Part shown: positions 33,979-43,300 of the stretch, piece by piece
How positions within the stretch are numbered: position 1 is the stretch's first letter
How the letters are laid out: each line of letters starts with the position of its first letter
Source: Sorangium cellulosum So0157-2
GTDB taxonomy: Bacteria; Myxococcota_A; Polyangia; Polyangiales; Polyangiaceae
Reading direction: 5' to 3'
DNA length: 64,000 nucleotides
Assembly (NCBI RefSeq): GCF_000418325.1
Contig: NC_021658.1
Coordinates: forward strand, 14,718,126 to 14,782,125
Program-made: the position numbers and the translations under genes
The notes under the pieces: model-generated
Seen by the model: only the letters and a program-made list of their open reading frames with translations
The model's database searches: none
What the model was told of the DNA's origin: nothing

Positions 33979-36069
33979 CTACGACGCGCGCGGCGCCGCC
34001 GACGGGAGCTTCGCCGCGGGCTCGTTGATCCGGACCGTGTCGACGCAGCCGAAGTCGTCCAGATCGTGCGTGACGCCCGAGATGCGCCAGCCCCGGCAGC
34101 GCCGGGGCAGCCCGTCGAGCCGATCGACGAACGAGCTCACCCACGCCTCGACGCTGTCCGGGCGCTCGGCGGGCGAGAGCGCGAGCGCCGTGGCGAACGC
34201 GTCGTCGACCTCCGGCGGCGTCCCCGGGAGGAGCGACGAGACCGGCGGCGGGACGGCGCGCGAGAGGCTCGACAGGACCGTGGAGCTCTCCTCTCCGCCG
34301 GCGACGCGCCGCCCGGTGAGCGCCTGATAGGCGACCGACGCGAAGGAGTAGATATCGCAGCGCGCGTCCACCGGCCTGCCGCTCGCCTGCTCGGGCGCCA
34401 TGTAGAGCGGCGTCCCCAGGAACATGCCCGTCGACGTCGCGAAGGCGTCGACGGACATCTCCTTGGCGATGCCGAAATCGAGGATCTTCACGCGGAAGCC
34501 GCCCGGAGACGTCGACGGGACCAGGTGGATGTTCTCCGGCTTCACGTCGCGGTGCACGAGCCCCGCCGCGTGCGCGGCCGCGAGCGCCGACGCCCCCTCG
34601 CGCAGCAGGAGCGCGACCTGCGGCGGCGTCCCGGGCCCGTTGTGCCGCATGGCGTGCGCCAGATTGCAGCCGTCCAGCCACTCCATCACGATGTAGCGCG
34701 AGCCGTCCTCGAGCTCGCCCGAGTCGTACACCTCGACGACCGACGGGTGCTGGATGCGCGCGACGAGGCGCGCCTCCCGCTCGAAGCGCGCGCGCACGTC
34801 GTCGTTGTGGAAGTGCTCTGTCCGGATGGCCTTGATGGCGACCTTGCGCCCGAGCCGCTCGTCGTGGGCCTGGAACACGCGGCCCATGCCGCCTTCCGCG
34901 ACGACCCGGGTCAGGCGATATCGCCCCGCGATGCGGTAAGGGAACGGCCGCGGCATGCTCAGCGGGGCGCCGTCGTCGCTGCACTGCTGCGCATTCTGGT
35001 CGTAGCAGCGGTGGCAGCTCGGGCACATGTGCAGGACGTCGATCCCGCGGCCCACCATGTCCTCGAGGGTCGCCCTCCGCCGCTCCGCCGCGCTGGCGAG
35101 CTCCTTGCGCAGGCGCGACAGCTCGAGCGCGCTGCCGAGGTGGTGAGCGAACGAGTCGACGAGGCGCCTCGTCGTGTCGCTCCACGCGGCCCTGCTCCCG
35201 ACGACGACCAGGGCGCCGTGGACGTCGCCCGACAGGCCGACGACGGGGACCACGACGTCCGACGACCTCGGGAGCAAGCGCCTCGCGAGCGCGGCGCTCC
35301 GGAGCGCCTCGGCCGGCGGGGCCTCGGTCGCGGTCTCGGTGAGGCTGACCATCCGCTGCTCCTCGGCCTTCCACACCGCGACCTCGCGCGCCCCGATGGC
35401 CTGCGCGACCTGCGCCGCGGCGGCGGACGACCACGTCGCCACGTCGTCGAGCGCCTGCGCCGAGGAGGCGACGAGCTCCGCGAGCTTGTCCTGCTCCTCC
35501 GCGAGCTGGCGCGCGAAGTACTGCACGGCGGCGTAGGCGATGGCCGACACCGTGAGGATGTTCATCGCGAAGAAGCAGGCGATGAGGGCCGGGGGCGTGG
35601 GCGGCGCGCGCGCCGCGAGCAGGGGATCCACGGCGCCGGCGAGCACCACGAGGAGCGCGTAGGCGGTGAACCACGGGATGGACGCGCGCGACCCGTGAAA
35701 CAGCAAGAACGTCAGCGGCGCGAGGAGCGCCCACAGGACGACGCCGCTCGAGGCGACGAACCCGCCCCGGCTCGCGTGCATGAGGAACGGCAGCACGAAG
35801 ATGAGCAGCGCCTGGCGGAAGCGGAAGCCCGAGAACGCCTTGGTCCGGGCGAAATGCACCAGACTGAGGATCGTGCAAACCACGTAGCCGAGCGGGATCG
35901 CCGCCGAGCGGACATCCCCGCTCGCCGCATAGGCGATCGCCCAGACGGGGCACGCGCCCGCCTTGAGCGCGGCCGTGACCGTGAGAATCACCTTGTGCTG
36001 GCGCAGCCCCGGATCGTCCCCTGGCTTCAGCCCGAGCCGAGCGATGGCCTGCAGCGACCTCATGCCCAT
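33979..36069 (-). CDS. Multi-domain Ser/Thr kinase: membrane sensor, GAF-like domain, zinc ribbon, kinase
   Basis: A 696-residue protein. Residues about 25-195 hold about six membrane helices, a sensor-like module. Then a short coiled coil, a GAF-like domain (about 200-345: AVWKAEEQRMVSLTETA...DVVVPVVGLSGDVHGALVVVG), a zinc-ribbon motif (CPSCHRCYDQNAQQCSDDG, about 349-367), and a kinase domain with AEGGMGRVFQAHD, HRDVKPENIHL (about 503), DFGIAK and TPLYMAPEQASG. The order sensor-GAF-kinase resembles a histidine kinase in which the output domain has been exchanged for a Hanks kinase. The signal is unknown. Confidence 0.88.
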   Translation of the reverse strand: MGMRSLQAIARLGLKPGDDPGLRQHKVILTVTAALKAGACPVWAIAYAASGDVRSAAIPLGYVVCTILSLVHFARTKAFSGFRFRQALLIFVLPFLMHASRGGFVASSGVVLWALLAPLTFLLFHGSRASIPWFTAYALLVVLAGAVDPLLAARAPPTPPALIACFFAMNILTVSAIAYAAVQYFARQLAEEQDKLAELVASSAQALDDVATWSSAAAAQVAQAIGAREVAVWKAEEQRMVSLTETATEAPPAEALRSAALARRLLPRSSDVVVPVVGLSGDVHGALVVVGSRAAWSDTTRRLVDSFAHHLGSALELSRLRKELASAAERRRATLEDMVGRGIDVLHMCPSCHRCYDQNAQQCSDDGAPLSMPRPFPYRIAGRYRLTRVVAEGGMGRVFQAHDERLGRKVAIKAIRTEHFHNDDVRARFEREARLVARIQHPSVVEVYDSGELEDGSRYIVMEWLDGCNLAHAMRHNGPGTPPQVALLLREGASALAAAHAAGLVHRDVKPENIHLVPSTSPGGFRVKILDFGIAKEMSVDAFATSTGMFLGTPLYMAPEQASGRPVDARCDIYSFASVAYQALTGRRVAGGEESSTVLSSLSRAVPPPVSSLLPGTPPEVDDAFATALALSPAERPDSVEAWVSSFVDRLDGLPRRCRGWRISGVTHDLDDFGCVDTVRINEPAAKLPSAAPRAS

Positions 36070-36118
36070 CGAGTGTATGACGATGGCCTGAACGCCTCAA
36101 GCATCGGGCGCGCCGGCG

Positions 36119-38512
36119 TCAGGCCCCGCCGAGCTCGAGCTCGGCGAGGCGGCCGACGAGCGGATCGTCCGTGCCGAGCTGCTCGAACGTCACCGGATCG
36201 CTCTTCGCGAGCGCCGCCAGGAGCTGGCCCAGGCCGCGCCGCGATCCGTAGTAGTTCGACATCTCGTGATCCTCGTCGGTGATGCAGGCGCGCACCGTGC
36301 TGCGGGAGACCTCCGGGAGGCGGAGCGCCTTGAGCGCCATCGACCACAGGCCGTCGATGAAGTTCTGATCGGCGGGGAACTCCAGGAGACCGGCCATCGT
36401 GAGGAGCATGGCGCAGCGCTGGCCCCGCGGCGTCGACAGCGCCTCTCCGCCCGAGAGGTAGCCGAGATCGAAGGCGCGGCGCATCGCGTCGGCCGCGCAG
36501 AGCACGCGCTTCAGCTCCTGGGCCGCGTGGCTCAGGTGGCTGTGGAACATGACCTCGACCGAGAGGCCGCCGAGCGCGTCCTTGGTCTCCTGATAGCGGG
36601 TGACCGCCGGGAGCCGCCCGAGATCCTGCTGCGCGGCCTTGCCGGTGGGCACGTCGTGCGGCGGCTCGCGGTGGCTGTAAAAGCCGCCGGACTGGAAGAC
36701 ATAATAGAGCTCGCTGTGGCCCGCGAGCCCGGCCCAGATGTCCGAGTACTGCGCGACGCGATTGATGCTGCCCGCCGCCCAGTTGAGGCCCGCCGCGGCG
36801 TCGCCGCTGATCTGCGACGCGCTCACCCCCGGGTCGCGCGGCGTCATCGACGCACCGATGTCCTCGGCGATGTCCGTGAGCTGGAAGTCGAGGAAGCCGT
36901 CGTAATAGTCCGCGCGCCCGTCCCGGTTTACGTCGGAGTAGCGGGCGACGACGAGCGGGTGCGAGGGCCCGACGAACTGCGAGAACCCGGGGACCTGCGC
37001 CTGCGGGTGGTGCCACTGCGCCTCCCGGATGCGCGCGTCGAGCTCGGCGTGCGACGCGCGCTCGCTCATCCCGCGCAGCGCGGCGACGAAGCAATCGATC
37101 CCCTCGGAGGAGCTGACCGCCCCGTCCGACCCGACCCGGAAATACGTCGAGTCCCACGATGAATAGATGTCCGCGTCAGGGAACACCTGGGAGATGGCGA
37201 AGCGCGTGGTGAGCCCCGCGCATTGCGAGTTCATCATCAGCTTGTAGCCCTCCTGCCGCACCTTCACCGCGGCCGCGCGGAGATCGAAGGCGCCGAGCTG
37301 GGCGTGCCGGTTGATGAGCAGCCCGATGAAGAACGTCATCCCCATCTCGAGGTTCTCGTCGCGCGGCATGGCCGTGCGGGCAAAGACGCGGATGGGCTCG
37401 CCGGCGGGCGTCTTGAAGGGGGCCTCGAAGGCGCGGTAAGGGCTCCAGCCGCTCGGCGACGGGGGCGCCTCGGGCGGGAGCGGGATCTGCTTGAAGCCGT
37501 ACTTCGACACGAGGATGCGGCACTCGCCCTCGTGGAACTCCGAGGCGCTGCAGATGGCGAAGCTCCACGGACCCGTGAGCTCGTCGTAGGGCGGCGCCTC
37601 GCGGAGCAGCCCGCGGACGAGCCCCCGCGCGCGCTCCTGCTGGGCCGCCGTGAGCGCCGGGGCGCGCAGCTGGAGCAGGTGAATCGCGTGGGCGCGCAGC
37701 GCCGGCCGGGCCGCCTCGTCGCCCGCCTCCTTCTCGATCAGCGCGAAGATCTCCTCGGCGGCGCGCTCGGCGACCGGCGCGAAGCCGCGGTCGTCCAGCG
37801 ACGTCGCGATGAGGTGCGACAGGACGGTCACCGCCGCCGAGCGCAGGGTCGCGGCCCCGACCGGATCGCGCTTCGCCTCCTCGCCGCCCACGGCCGCGAC
37901 CTCGATCGCCGCCCTTGCCTGATCGAGCAGCGCCATGCCCCGGCCCGCCGAGAGCCGCTCCTTGCGCACCGGCTCCTCCGGATGGAACGCGCTCGGCGGG
38001 AAGAGCTGGGTGAAGGTGCTCGTCCGCCGCGACGAGATCCACCGGGCGGCGGTGACGAGGGCGTCCCGGGCGGCGGCCCCGTCGGGGCCGAGGGCCGGGC
38101 TCGTGCTGAACACCCCGACGGGCAGGAGCCAGAGCGGCGCGGCGCCCTCGCGCCCGGCGGTCAGGTCGAGCGGGGCCGCCTGCGACGCCACGCCCGGATC
38201 CGGGACGACCTCGACCGTCGAGACCGACACGGCCTGAAGCCGCCGGCGCACCGGCGTGCGCCCCGGGAAGATCACGAGCACCGCATCGCCCTCGTGCTCC
38301 CGCAGCGCCGTGAGGCTCTCGGCGGGCACCGGCGCCTGGAGCGAGATGGCATAGTCGCTGTCGCCCGTCGCCGCCGCCAGCAGGTGAATGCCCGGCGTGG
38401 ATTTGCGCTCTTCGAACGCGGACGACGCGGCCGGTCCGACGGCGTCCACCGCGCCAGGCAGGTCGACGATCCCGCGGGGGGAACGGATCCGGACGATGAC
38501 TTCGGTAGGCAT
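36119..38512 (-). CDS. Unknown 797-residue protein with a Ca-binding-type loop and an NSQCAG motif
   Basis: The ATG at 38512 is preceded by TAGGAGAGAGGC, a strong ribosome-binding site. No signal peptide is apparent. No family is recognised. Visible features: a well-conserved-looking core around residues 395-450 (MGMTFFIGLLINRHAQLGAF, then YKLMMNSQCAGLTTRFAIS and PDADIYSSWDSTYFRV), in which Cys at about 430 after NSQ recalls cysteine peptidases of the caspase/gingipain clan; and DVNRDGRADYYDG (about 523), a textbook EF-hand/dockerin calcium loop. The second half is helical and has HSHLSHAAQELKRVL. A peptidase role is speculation. It sits between kinase genes. Confidence 0.6.
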   Translation of the reverse strand: MPTEVIVRIRSPRGIVDLPGAVDAVGPAASSAFEERKSTPGIHLLAAATGDSDYAISLQAPVPAESLTALREHEGDAVLVIFPGRTPVRRRLQAVSVSTVEVVPDPGVASQAAPLDLTAGREGAAPLWLLPVGVFSTSPALGPDGAAARDALVTAARWISSRRTSTFTQLFPPSAFHPEEPVRKERLSAGRGMALLDQARAAIEVAAVGGEEAKRDPVGAATLRSAAVTVLSHLIATSLDDRGFAPVAERAAEEIFALIEKEAGDEAARPALRAHAIHLLQLRAPALTAAQQERARGLVRGLLREAPPYDELTGPWSFAICSASEFHEGECRILVSKYGFKQIPLPPEAPPSPSGWSPYRAFEAPFKTPAGEPIRVFARTAMPRDENLEMGMTFFIGLLINRHAQLGAFDLRAAAVKVRQEGYKLMMNSQCAGLTTRFAISQVFPDADIYSSWDSTYFRVGSDGAVSSSEGIDCFVAALRGMSERASHAELDARIREAQWHHPQAQVPGFSQFVGPSHPLVVARYSDVNRDGRADYYDGFLDFQLTDIAEDIGASMTPRDPGVSASQISGDAAAGLNWAAGSINRVAQYSDIWAGLAGHSELYYVFQSGGFYSHREPPHDVPTGKAAQQDLGRLPAVTRYQETKDALGGLSVEVMFHSHLSHAAQELKRVLCAADAMRRAFDLGYLSGGEALSTPRGQRCAMLLTMAGLLEFPADQNFIDGLWSMALKALRLPEVSRSTVRACITDEDHEMSNYYGSRRGLGQLLAALAKSDPVTFEQLGTDDPLVGRLAELELGGA

Positions 38513-38653
38513 GCCTCTCTCCTAAGAAGGTGAGAGAGCGTCACCCTGTTCAGGAGCGCGGCGCAACAGGAATCCGACCCTGCCCGAACGCCGTCTCAAC
38601 GCGTCACGACAGCAGTCAGGACAAGCCGTACGCGCGATCTTCGGGTGTTCCCT

Positions 38654-40174
38654 TCAAGGCATCTCCGGATGATCCGTAGTTGGCTCGCGCACCTCGGCGC
38701 GCGGCGGCGCTCCCGTGCCGCTCGGCGCGCCCGCGGCCGGCGCGGCGGGGCGCGGCGCCTCCTCGGCCCGGGAGGTCGAACAGCGCAGCAGCGACAGGCC
38801 TGCTCCTGCGGCGATGAGCACGCCGGCGGCAAACAGCTTGAGCCCCGCGCGCTTCGCGGCGCGCGCCCTCGCCGGCGAGGCGGCCGCGCTCGCGCCGGCG
38901 AGGGCGGCGTCGCCGGCCGCGGGCGGCGCGGAGGGCGCCGCGCCGCCTTGCGCCTCCAGGGCGACCGCCGCGGCGCGGCGCGCGGACATCGGAGCGCTCG
39001 ACGGCGGCGCCGGCAGGAGGCTGCCCGCGCGCAGCGTCGCCGTCGACGCCTCCCCGTCCAGATCGGCGGCGCCGGTCGAGAGCGCGTCGCTGATGCGCGC
39101 GCCCGGGTCGCTGAGGCGGGCGCTCGGGGCGAGCGCGTCGCTGCGCTCCGGCTCCCTCGGCGCCGCGGGGGGGCCGAAGGGGCGGAGCGCGACGCCCGCG
39201 TAGCGCGCGAGCAGCGCGCCGACCTCGCGGAGATCCGCGGGGCGCTGCGCGCGGTCCGGGCGCAGCATGCGATCGATCATCGCCGCGACGTCGGCGGGCA
39301 GCGCGGGCGCGATCTCCCCGATCGGCCGGATCGCGCCGGTCAGGATCCGCTTCAGCACCTTGCCCATGTTCTCGGCCTCGGTGGGCCGGACCGAGGTGAG
39401 GCACTCGTAGAGGATGACGCCGAGCGACCAGAGGTCGGTGCGGTGATCGACGTCGTGCTCGCCGAGGATCTGCTCGGGCGACATGTAATAGGGGGTCCCG
39501 AGCATCTCGCCGCTCCCGGTGCGCCCCGAGGTCCAGCCGGTCACGCCGTGCGCCGTCGTGAGCTTGGCGATGCCGAAGTCGAGCACCCTGACCCGAGCGC
39601 CCCCGTCGTCGTCCGGGACGCAGGGCGCCGGCGCGACGCTGCAGCTCTCGTCGACGGCGCCGGCGCCGGCGTCGGCCCCGGGCGCGCCCGGCGGCGCGGC
39701 CACGTCGGGGGCGAGCAGGAAGATGTTGTCGGGCTTGAGATCGCGGTGGACGATGCCCAGGGCGTGCGCGGCGCCGACCGCCGAGATGACCGGCAGCAGG
39801 ATGCGCGACAGCTCGGGGAGGGGGATCTGCGACTCGCGCACGAGCCTGTCGCGGAGCGACTCCCCCTCGAGCAGGTCCATCACGAGGAGCGGGGTCCCGT
39901 TGTCGAGCTCCAGCACGTCGTGGATGGCCGGCACGCTCGGGTGATCGACCGCGGCGGCCACGCGCGCTTCCCGGAGCAGGCGCCGGCGGGTCGAGGCGTC
40001 CTCCGTCGCGCCGGGACGCAGCAGCTTCAACGCGACACGCTCGCCGCTCGCGAGGTGGGTGGCGGCCCAGATGACCCCCATGCCCCCCTCGGCCAGCTGG
40101 CGATCGACCCGATAGCGACTCGCCACCAGGGCGCCCGGGACCAGGTTGATGGTCACGCGGAGACAGGATACCAC
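38654..40174 (-). CDS. Ser/Thr protein kinase with C-terminal membrane anchor
   Basis: A 506-residue kinase (GTG at 40174; another GTG at 40156 is possible). AEGGMGVIWAATH loop, HRDLKPDNIFL (about residue 138), DFGIAKL and TPYYMSPEQILG. Between the catalytic loop and DFG there is an insert of about 40 Ala/Pro/Gly/Asp-rich residues with two Cys (ESCSVAPAPC), a place where kinases usually have only a short strand. After the kinase come an Ala-rich linker, one membrane helix (LKLFAAGVLIAAGAGLSLL, about 440-460) and a short Pro-rich tail. It follows the giant TPR gene by 158 bp. Confidence 0.85.
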   Translation of the reverse strand: MVSCLRVTINLVPGALVASRYRVDRQLAEGGMGVIWAATHLASGERVALKLLRPGATEDASTRRRLLREARVAAAVDHPSVPAIHDVLELDNGTPLLVMDLLEGESLRDRLVRESQIPLPELSRILLPVISAVGAAHALGIVHRDLKPDNIFLLAPDVAAPPGAPGADAGAGAVDESCSVAPAPCVPDDDGGARVRVLDFGIAKLTTAHGVTGWTSGRTGSGEMLGTPYYMSPEQILGEHDVDHRTDLWSLGVILYECLTSVRPTEAENMGKVLKRILTGAIRPIGEIAPALPADVAAMIDRMLRPDRAQRPADLREVGALLARYAGVALRPFGPPAAPREPERSDALAPSARLSDPGARISDALSTGAADLDGEASTATLRAGSLLPAPPSSAPMSARRAAAVALEAQGGAAPSAPPAAGDAALAGASAAASPARARAAKRAGLKLFAAGVLIAAGAGLSLLRCSTSRAEEAPRPAAPAAGAPSGTGAPPRAEVREPTTDHPEMP

Positions 40175-40331
40175 GCGCCGCCCGGGCGGCCGGCGCCGCG
40201 CGCCTCGGACGCGATGACGCCGCTCACGTCGGACAAATACGCGAGAGACGCAGCGGGCTTGTTCGAGAGGCGCAGCGCCCGTGTGCGCTGCTGTCGTTGG
40301 AGATGAGGTGGTGAGGTCGTCGAGGTGGGGT

Positions 40332-43300
40332 CTATACGGCCGGCCACACCGAGCCTGCGCGGCGGCGCTCGGCGTAGGCCTCGGCCGAGAGCGCGTAGCG
40401 CAGGAGCTCGTTCGCGACCGGGTGCTGCAGGAGCAGGCGCGGCTCCTCGGTCGAGCGGGCGATGTCGCGATCGTACCGGCGGAGGTAGTCGACCGCGGCG
40501 AGCGCGTCGCCGCAGAGCAGGTAGCCGATGCGGTACTCGCTCCGGCGCAGGCCGATGACGAACGCGCGCGCGTCGTAGGACACGTTGACGGTCGACGCGA
40601 CCTCCTCGAGCATCTTGCGCTGCCGGCGGCCGATCGCCCGCTGCACGCCGGGGAGCATCTGCTGGGTGGCGTGCTCGCGCGCGGGCGAGACGGCGCCCGA
40701 GCCGAAGCCGGGGTCGATCGTGCGGAGCGACGCGAGCAGCAGGCCGTCGGTGGCCTCGGCCGGGATCTCGTCGAGGAACGTGAAGCCGACCGCGACCCGC
40801 GCGAACAGGCGCGCGAGCGCGAAGGTCTGCTCCAGCTCCGGCAGCTCGGAGAACGACGTCGGCGCGACGATGGCGGGGGGATCGCCCGGGAAGACGCGGG
40901 CGGCGCCCTGCCACGACGGGACGAGGTAGAGCTCGAACGCCTCGATGCCGAGCGCGCGGCCGACCCGCTCGGCGAGCTGCCGCGTCGGGTGGTTGTCGCG
41001 CGGGCTGACCCGCTCGCGCGAGCTGATGCCGAGGTTGCTCAGCTCGAAGCGGATCGCCTTGGCGGCGATCGGCGCGATCGCGAGCGCCACGTCGATCCAC
41101 GGGCTCCGGGCCTCCGGCAGGAGCAGCCGGCCGATCTCGGGGCCGGCGAACGCCCCGGCGTACGGCGCCTCCGAGGGGACGCGCCGGCCCCTGAGCCGGG
41201 CCATGCGCTCGGGCGCCACCTCGCCGAGGCAGGCGCGCACCTCCTCCACGGTGACCCGCTCCTCGGCGCGCCCGTCCTTGGCGAGCGCGGCCTCGAGCGC
41301 GGCGAGCGCGGGGCCGAGATCCGGGAGCCGGGTCAAGACCTCCGCGTCGGACGTGACGACGTCCCGCAGCACCTGGACCGCCTCCGCGTTGCGCCCCGCG
41401 GCCTCGAGGCCGCGGCCGAGGGCGGTGCGCGACTCCGGCGGGGCGCCCGGGAGGGCGACCGCCTGCTGGAGGTGCGCGAGCCCGTCGCGCGGCCGGATGA
41501 GCAGGGTCGACTCGAGCAGGCCGAGCGTCGTCAGCCAGCGCGGATCGGGCGAGACGCGGCGGGCGCCGGCGAGCTCGATCAGCTGCGCGAGCGCCTTGGC
41601 GTACGCCGCCGCCCCCTCGCTCGTGTCGACGCGGTAGAGGCGGGCGAGCGCCGTCCACCCGCGCGTGTCGCTGCTCGGCGAGCTCACGATCGCCTCGCAG
41701 AGCGTGCGGACCATGCCCGCGTTGTCGCCGGCGTCGCGGTAGGCGTCGGCGAGGCGCAGGGCGGCCTCGACGCGCGCGCCCGGGTCGGTCGAGAGCTCGA
41801 CGAGGCGCCCGAGCGCGCGCAGCGCCAGCGCGTGATCGCCGCGCGTGACGCCGAGCTTGTGCAGCCGCTCCAGCGCGGGCCGGTTCTGCGCGTCGATCGA
41901 CAGGACCGACTGGAGCGCGTCCTGGGCGAGCGCCGGGTTCGCGAGCGGCCCCTCGTACAGATCGGCGATCAGGAACTGCGCCGCGATCTTCGTCTCGGCG
42001 TCGGCCGCCGCGCCCACGGCGCGCTTCAGGGCGTCGCGGGCCTCCAGCCAGACGCGCTGCGCGGTGAGCAGCCGGGCGAGGAGGAGCAGCGCCGCCGCGT
42101 CGTTCGGGTTCGTCGCGATGACGCGCCGGACGGCCGCGATGCCCACGCCCGGGTCGATCGCGCCCGGGCGCCCGTGGTGCTGCAGCACCGACCGGGCGAT
42201 CTCGGTGCCGAGCAGCGAGATCGCCTCGCGGCTCGCGGCCTTGCCGAGCGCCTCGCCGAGGCGGTCGGTGAGCCGCTGGGGGTCGCCCGCGAGCCGCTGG
42301 GCCAGCGCGCGCGCCGCGGCGACGCAGCCCGGGTCCGCGCGGAGCGCGCTCTCGTACAGCTCGAGCGCGCGGGCCGCGCCCTCGGGGGACGCCTCCTCGG
42401 CGGTGAGCTCCGCCGCGCGCACGAGGTGCATCGCCCGCGCGGGCTCGCCGAGGACGAGGTCGGCGAGCGCGAGCTGCGCGGCGATCACGCTCGCGCGATC
42501 GCCGAGGCGCTGCGCGAGCCGGTCGAGCCCGCGGGCCGCGAGGAGGCTCTCCGGCCAGAGCGCGAGGGCGCTCTGGAAGCCGGCGAGCGCGGCGCGCGCG
42601 GCGGCGGGGTCCGCGTCGGCCTGCGCCTCCGCGAGGAGCGCGTCCTCGATGAAGTAGAGCGCGCGCGCGATCGGGTCGGCGGTCAGCTCCCGGCTGTCGC
42701 GGATGGCGCTGGCGAAGAGGGCCTCGACCCGCGCCCCGGCCGGATCGGACGGGCCGTTCTTGCCGGCGATGCGGAGGATCGACAGGTGCGCGGCCGCGTC
42801 GCGCGGCGCCTCCTTGACGATGCGCGCGAGCGCCTCGAGCGCGGCGCCCGGACCGAGCTGCTCCTCGAGCGACGCGAGCTCCCAGAGCGCGCCGCCGCGC
42901 GCCGACGCGGAGGTGAACACCTCGGCCTCGGCGCGGAGGACCGTCGCGAGCGACGTCGGCGCCTCGAGCAGCCGGTAGAGCTGCTCCAGCATGCGGAGCG
43001 CGGGGACGTGGTTCGGCACGACGGCGACGAGCCCCTCCAGGATCTCGATGGCCTGGCGCGGGCTGTTCTCCGCGAGGACCAGCGCGAGGGAGATCCGGAG
43101 CGCGTGATCGACGAGCGCCGGCGGCTTGCGCTCGAGCCAGCGCGCGTAGAGCCCCGCGAGCTCGCTCGCGATCATCGAGTGGGACATCCCCGGCAGGCTG
43201 GGCGCGCGCGCGCCGGTCGTCGGCCGGTGCGCGGCGGGCGCGCCGATGCCGACGCCGAAGCCGGCGCCCCCGGCGCGCACGTAGATGCGCTCCATGGCGT

